This document shows positions 60,165-64,000 of a stretch of 64,000 nucleotides of DNA, in pieces. The notes below the pieces were generated by a model, which worked only from the letters and a program-made list of their open reading frames with translations, was not told the origin of the DNA and searched no databases. The stretch is from positions 1 through 64,000 of the forward strand of contig VGTG01000009.1 in assembly GCA_016874795.1 (NCBI GenBank), read 5' to 3'. Position 1 is the stretch's first letter; each line of letters opens with the position of its first letter. The stretch is from Deltaproteobacteria bacterium (GTDB lineage: Bacteria > Desulfobacterota > Binatia > UBA12015). Both the position numbers and the translations under genes were made by a program.

Positions 60165-60172
60165 CACCGCGC

Positions 60173-60928
60173 GTGGTTCTCGCCTACGACGACGCCGGCT
60201 CGAGCGGCCCTCCGATCGTGCTGGTGCACGGCTGGTGCTGTCACCGCGGGCACATGGGAGCGCTCCTGCGACGCCTCTCTTCGCCGCACCGCGTTCTCGC
60301 GGTCGACCTCCCGGGACACGGCGAAACCCCGCGTGCCGAAGGTCCCGCGACGTTCGAGACGCTCTCCGCGGCGCTCGCGTCCTTCCTCGAGGAGCACGAC
60401 CTCCTCGGAGCGGTCCTCGTCGGCCACAGCATGGGAGGCGTCGTCTCCGCGATGACCGCGACGCGCGCACCCGACCGGGTCGCGGCCGTCGTGAACCTCG
60501 ACGGCGCCTTGCCGCTTCCGCCGGCCGTGCGCGAAGCCTACCGCGCGCTCTTCGACGACATCCGCGCGAAGGGCTTTCGTGCGGCCGTCGAGCCCTTCCT
60601 GCGAAGGACCTTCTTCCTTCCGTGGGAGCGGGGACCGATCGCGGACGGGATCCTCGCCGACATGCTCGCGGAGCCGGAGGATCTCGCGGTCGAGCTCCTC
60701 GCGCAATTTCCGATCCTCGACGCCGGGCCGGTCCTCTCCGCGCAGCGGGTGCCCGTGCTCTACGTCGGAAGCGCGCACCCGCGCTTCGACGAGGCGGAAG
60801 CCGTTCGGCTCCTGCCCGAGCTTTTCGTCGCGCGGGTCGCAGCGGCCGGACACTTCGTCCAGGTCTTCGCGACGGATCAGGTGGCAGCGATGATCGAGAG
60901 CTTCCTTCGAGACGTCGTAGACGCTTGA
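60173..60928 (+). CDS. Alpha/beta hydrolase
   Basis: A 251-residue enzyme of the alpha/beta-hydrolase fold. The oxyanion/strand region is IVLVHGWCCHRGHMGALLRRL, the second conserved block VLAVDLPGHGETPR and the nucleophile elbow GHSMGG (Ser near 88). The acid is probably in the VLYVGSAHPRFDEAEAV region and the histidine in AAGHFVQVF. Esterase, lactonase or C-C hydrolase activity is possible. The GTG at 60173 directly follows a -10-like TAGAAT. Convergent with the acyl-CoA synthetase gene downstream (seven-base gap). Confidence 0.92.
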   Translation: MVLAYDDAGSSGPPIVLVHGWCCHRGHMGALLRRLSSPHRVLAVDLPGHGETPRAEGPATFETLSAALASFLEEHDLLGAVLVGHSMGGVVSAMTATRAPDRVAAVVNLDGALPLPPAVREAYRALFDDIRAKGFRAAVEPFLRRTFFLPWERGPIADGILADMLAEPEDLAVELLAQFPILDAGPVLSAQRVPVLYVGSAHPRFDEAEAVRLLPELFVARVAAAGHFVQVFATDQVAAMIESFLRDVVDA

Positions 60929-60935
60929 CGCGAGG

Positions 60936-62501
60936 TTACTCGATCGGAACCGGCGAGGTCGTCGCCTCGAGCCAGAATCGCTCGGCCAAGGCCTTGTGGT
61001 CGATCTTGCCCGAGTGCGTGAGCGGCAGGAGCTCCGTCACGAGGATGCGCACCGGAATCTTGAACGCGGCGACCTGCGTCGCGAGAAACGTCTTCAGCTC
61101 GTCCTCGCTCGCGGAAGCGCCGGGCGCGAACGTGACGTAGGCGACGGGCACCTGTCCCTCGTCGGGATCGGCGACGCCGAACGCGGCCGCCTCCGCGACG
61201 GCAGGGTGCCGGTAGAGCGCCTGCTCGATCTCGCCCGGCGTGATGTTCTCGCTGCTGCGCTCGATCACCTGCTTCGACCGGCCCGTGAACCAGTAGGATC
61301 CGTCCGCGTCGCGGAGCGCGAGGTCGCCCGTGCGAAGCCATCCGTCCGCGAGCACCGCGCGATCCGCCTCCGGACGCCGCCAGTACCCCGGCGTCACCAT
61401 GGGACCGCGCACCCAGAGCTCTCCCGACGTGCCCTCCGCGACGTCGTCACCGTCGGGTCCGACGACGCGGAGCTCGACGTTCGCGACGGGACGTCCGAGA
61501 GATCCTCGCCGCCGAAGCTCCGGCTCACGCGCGATCGTGAGCCAGATCGCCTCCGTCATTCCCCAGCCCACCTGGATCGGTAGACCGGTCAGATCGAGGA
61601 ACGCGCGCTGCAGCGGCAGCGGCAGCTCGTCGCCGCCGGTGAACACGGTGTCGAGCGAAGCGAAGTCGCCGCGCACGGCGCCGGGGTGACGCACGATCTG
61701 CCAGAGATGGTCGACGTGCGCGCCGAGCACGGTCGGGCGCCACGCGCGCAGGTCGTCGTAGAACCGCGCCACTTCGAAGCCGCGCGCGAGGACGACCGTG
61801 CCGCCGCGCGCGAGGACGGGAAAGGTCTCGATCCAGCCGCCCATGTGGCTCACCGAGTCGTGCACGACGATGCGCGCGCGCGCGTCGATCCGCGGCAGAG
61901 CATCGAGGACGCTCGCGACGATCCCGGCCGCGGACGCATGCGAGTGCGTGACGCCCTTCGGCAGAGCGGTCGAGCCCGACGTGTAGAGGATGAAGGCGAG
62001 CGCGCTCGGATCGACCTCCGGCAGATCGCGCGGCGCGCTCGCGGCGAGCGCCGCGAAGGGCTCGCAGTGAATCCTCGGAGCGGCCGAGCCCTTCTCCGGC
62101 ATGCGCCCGGCGACGAAGACGCGCTCGACGCTCGTCTGCGTCAAGTCGACTGCGGCGAGATCCGCGAGCTTGTCGTCCTGCACGACGAGCCAGCGCGCGC
62201 CGGAGTCGGCGAGTCCGTAGCGGATCTCCGGCGGCGCGTCGACGTACTCGAACGGCACCGCGATCGCACCGGCGCCGAAGCAGCCGAGGTAGCAACCGAG
62301 AAGCTGCGGCCCGTTCGGGAGGAGCGTCGCGACGCGTTCGCCCGCGAGCCCTGCGTCCGCGAAGGTCGCCGCGAGTCGCGCGGCGAGGTCGCGCAACGCT
62401 GCGTAGGTGAGCCGCGTGTCGTGCGCGGCCACGGCGAGCGAATCGGGCCGCCGACGGCACGCCTCGTCGAGCAGACGGGAGAGCGAGAGCAGCTTCTCCA
62501 T
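60936..62501 (-). CDS. Acyl-CoA synthetase (AMP-binding, fatty/aryl acid type)
   Basis: A 521-residue ANL enzyme. The ATG at 62501 gives MEKLLSLSRLLDEACRRRPDSLAVAAHDTRLTYAALRD. The AMP loop is ILYTSGSTALPKGVTHSH, motif A5 GWGMTEAIWLTI, A7 ADGWLRTGDLALRDADGSYWFTGRSKQVI, and the C-terminal Lys is in LPLTHSGKIDHKAL. The size matches long-chain or aromatic acyl-CoA ligases. Its neighbours (hydrolase, monooxygenase) suggest a catabolic set, but no pathway can be fixed. Confidence 0.92.
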   Translation of the reverse strand: MEKLLSLSRLLDEACRRRPDSLAVAAHDTRLTYAALRDLAARLAATFADAGLAGERVATLLPNGPQLLGCYLGCFGAGAIAVPFEYVDAPPEIRYGLADSGARWLVVQDDKLADLAAVDLTQTSVERVFVAGRMPEKGSAAPRIHCEPFAALAASAPRDLPEVDPSALAFILYTSGSTALPKGVTHSHASAAGIVASVLDALPRIDARARIVVHDSVSHMGGWIETFPVLARGGTVVLARGFEVARFYDDLRAWRPTVLGAHVDHLWQIVRHPGAVRGDFASLDTVFTGGDELPLPLQRAFLDLTGLPIQVGWGMTEAIWLTIAREPELRRRGSLGRPVANVELRVVGPDGDDVAEGTSGELWVRGPMVTPGYWRRPEADRAVLADGWLRTGDLALRDADGSYWFTGRSKQVIERSSENITPGEIEQALYRHPAVAEAAAFGVADPDEGQVPVAYVTFAPGASASEDELKTFLATQVAAFKIPVRILVTELLPLTHSGKIDHKALAERFWLEATTSPVPIE

Positions 62502-62712
62502 CCGGGGGAATCTAGGCCCTCGCGCGAGCTCGCGCACGGCCGGCCTTTGGCGCCCCCTGTCGAGCCGAACGGCGCGTCGAAGATCCGCAGGGACGCTTCC
62601 CTGGCCGCACCCCTGCCCTGACGTCCCTCTTTGTGCTGGCATGTCGGGAGCGGCCCGGGATGAAATGCCGAGAGCGCTCCTCTAGCCTAGAGAGCCAAGC
62701 GAGAGATTCGAA

Positions 62713-64000
62713 ATGCCCGCAGAACACTTCGACGTGCTGATCGTCGGTGCCGGACTCTCCGGCGTCGGCGCCGCAGTTCACCTGCACGAGCGCTGCCCCG
62801 GCAAGAGCTACGTGATCCTCGAGGGCCGCGCGTCCATGGGCGGCACCTGGGACCTCTTCCGCTATCCCGGCATCCGCTCGGACAGCGACATGCACACGCT
62901 CGGCTATCGCTTCAAGCCGTGGCGCGCGGAGAAGGCGATCGCGGACGGGCCGGCGATCCTCGAGTACGTGAAGGAGACCGCGGCCGAGTACGGCGTCGAC
63001 CGGCACATCCGCTACGGGCACCTCGCGGCGAAGGCGACCTGGTCGAGCGAGGACGCGACGTGGACCGTCGAGGCGAAGCGCACCGACACCAGCGAGATCG
63101 CGCGCTTCACCTGCAACTTCCTCTACATGTGCGCGGGCTACTACAGCTATCGCGAGGGCTACACGCCCGAGTTCCCGGGGTTCGCGGACTATCGCGGGAA
63201 GATCGTGCACCCGCAGAAGTGGCCCGAGGACCTCGACTACCGCGGCAAGCGCGTCGTCGTGATCGGCTCCGGCGCGACGGCGATGACGCTCGTCCCCGCG
63301 ATGGCGAACGAAGTCGACCACATCGTGATGCTGCAGCGCTCGCCGACGTACGTCGTGTCCCGTCCCGCGAAGGACGTGATCGCGAACTTCCTGCGAAGGA
63401 TCCTCCCCGCAAAGTGGGCGTACGCCGCGACGCGCTGGAAGAACGTCGTCCTGCAGCAGCTCCTCTACCGCCGCACGCGCACGCATCCGGAGAAGGTGAA
63501 GAAGTTCCTCCTCGACGCGGTCCGGAAGGAGCTCGGTCCGGACTACGACGTCGACACGCATTTCACGCCGGCCTACAACCCGTGGGACCAGCGTCTCTGC
63601 CTCGTGCCGGACAGCGATCTCTTCTGCGCGATCCGCGAAGGCAAGGCGGAGGTCGTGACGGACACGATCGAGCGCTTCACCGAGACGGGCATCCAGCTCA
63701 CCTCGGGCAGGCACCTCGAAGCCGACATCATCGTGACCGCGACGGGTCTGAACCTCGTCGTCCTCGGCGAGATGCAGTTCACCGTCGACCACGAGCCCGT
63801 CGATTTCGCGAAGACGTGGACCTACAAGGGCATGATGTGCTCGGACGTTCCGAATCTGGTCTCGACGTTCGGCTACATCAACGCCTCGTGGACGCTTCGC
63901 GCGGACCTGACGGCCGAGTACGTGTGCCGGCTCCTGAACCACATGGACGCGATCGGCGCGCGGAAGGTCGTGCCGCGCCTCCGCCCGGGCGAAGAGAGCA
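62713..64000 (+). CDS. Flavin-containing Baeyer-Villiger-type monooxygenase (3' end outside window)
   Basis: The first 429 residues of a class B flavoprotein monooxygenase. The FAD site is VLIVGAGLSGVGAAVHL, followed by MGGTWDLFRYPGIRSDSDMHTLGYRF. The BVMO-type fingerprint reads FADYRGKIVHPQKWPED, and the NADPH site is VVVIGSGATAMTLVPAM near residue 185. The reading frame is open to the last base. Such enzymes insert oxygen into ketones, or N/S-oxygenate, in catabolism of terpenoids, steroids or cyclic ketones. There is a weak ribosome-binding site before the ATG. Confidence 0.94.
   Translation, partial: MPAEHFDVLIVGAGLSGVGAAVHLHERCPGKSYVILEGRASMGGTWDLFRYPGIRSDSDMHTLGYRFKPWRAEKAIADGPAILEYVKETAAEYGVDRHIRYGHLAAKATWSSEDATWTVEAKRTDTSEIARFTCNFLYMCAGYYSYREGYTPEFPGFADYRGKIVHPQKWPEDLDYRGKRVVVIGSGATAMTLVPAMANEVDHIVMLQRSPTYVVSRPAKDVIANFLRRILPAKWAYAATRWKNVVLQQLLYRRTRTHPEKVKKFLLDAVRKELGPDYDVDTHFTPAYNPWDQRLCLVPDSDLFCAIREGKAEVVTDTIERFTETGIQLTSGRHLEADIIVTATGLNLVVLGEMQFTVDHEPVDFAKTWTYKGMMCSDVPNLVSTFGYINASWTLRADLTAEYVCRLLNHMDAIGARKVVPRLRPGEES

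Overview
The window is a high-GC, gene-dense segment of a Gram-negative, flagellated bacterium. P-ring and L-ring genes, several lipoproteins and a tripartite RND pump imply an outer membrane. FlhF/FlhG, sigma-54-type promoters, a FliA-type sigma factor and a CsrA-FliW pair together suggest a deltaproteobacterial-grade lineage (Myxococcota, Binatota or Desulfobacterota relatives). The sequence alone cannot settle the phylum.

Bases 1-26.3 kb (plus strand) are one large flagellar cluster: fliI(partial)-fliJ-motE-like; fliK-flgD-unknown-flgE; fliLMNOPQR-flhBA-flhFG-fliA-DUF2802-like; flgFGAHIJ; flgMNKL-csrA-fliW. These supply the export gate and ATPase, C-ring, hook, distal rod, P- and L-rings, junction proteins, polar-placement GTPases, sigma-28 and anti-sigma, and post-transcriptional control of flagellin. 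Flagellin, fliD, the proximal rod genes, fliF, fliG, fliH, chemotaxis genes and the sigma-54 activator are not in the window.

Bases 26.3-43.8 kb are an accessory motility region. It holds a solitary REP-type tyrosine transposase; a minus-strand operon of a radical-SAM/glycosyltransferase fusion, a TPR-methyltransferase and a double glycosyltransferase (a likely glycan or protein modification system); a divergent second stator pair motA2B2; a minus-strand operon motA-motB-HDOD-sthA; and a minus-strand set with a second FliA-like sigma factor, an AMIN/secretin-N lipoprotein, a lytic transglycosylase and two small proteins.

The most interesting thing I see is regulatory. Seven close matches to the sigma-54 promoter (TGGCACG-N4-TTGCW) lie upstream of fliK, fliL, flgF, the radical-SAM operon (minus), motA2, a small minus-strand gene and the lytic transglycosylase. 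All but one have an upstream 13-bp dyad resembling GGCAG-N3-CTGCC, about 60-115 bp before the -24 element. The modification operon and motA2B2 share one divergent enhancer region. Several predicted transcription starts fall only 2-6 nt before the start codon, which suggests near-leaderless mRNAs. The flgM operon has a sigma-28-like promoter.

Bases 44-64 kb are ordinary accessory metabolism: an amino-acid permease, a TVP38-like membrane protein, a CrtC-like lipocalin protein, a zinc alcohol dehydrogenase, an LLM oxidoreductase, two acyl-CoA synthetases, an RND efflux operon, an alpha/beta hydrolase and a Baeyer-Villiger-type monooxygenase cut by the window edge. This part also holds several broken genes: one frameshift, one in-frame TGA, and a deletion scar joining two 5'-truncated genes.
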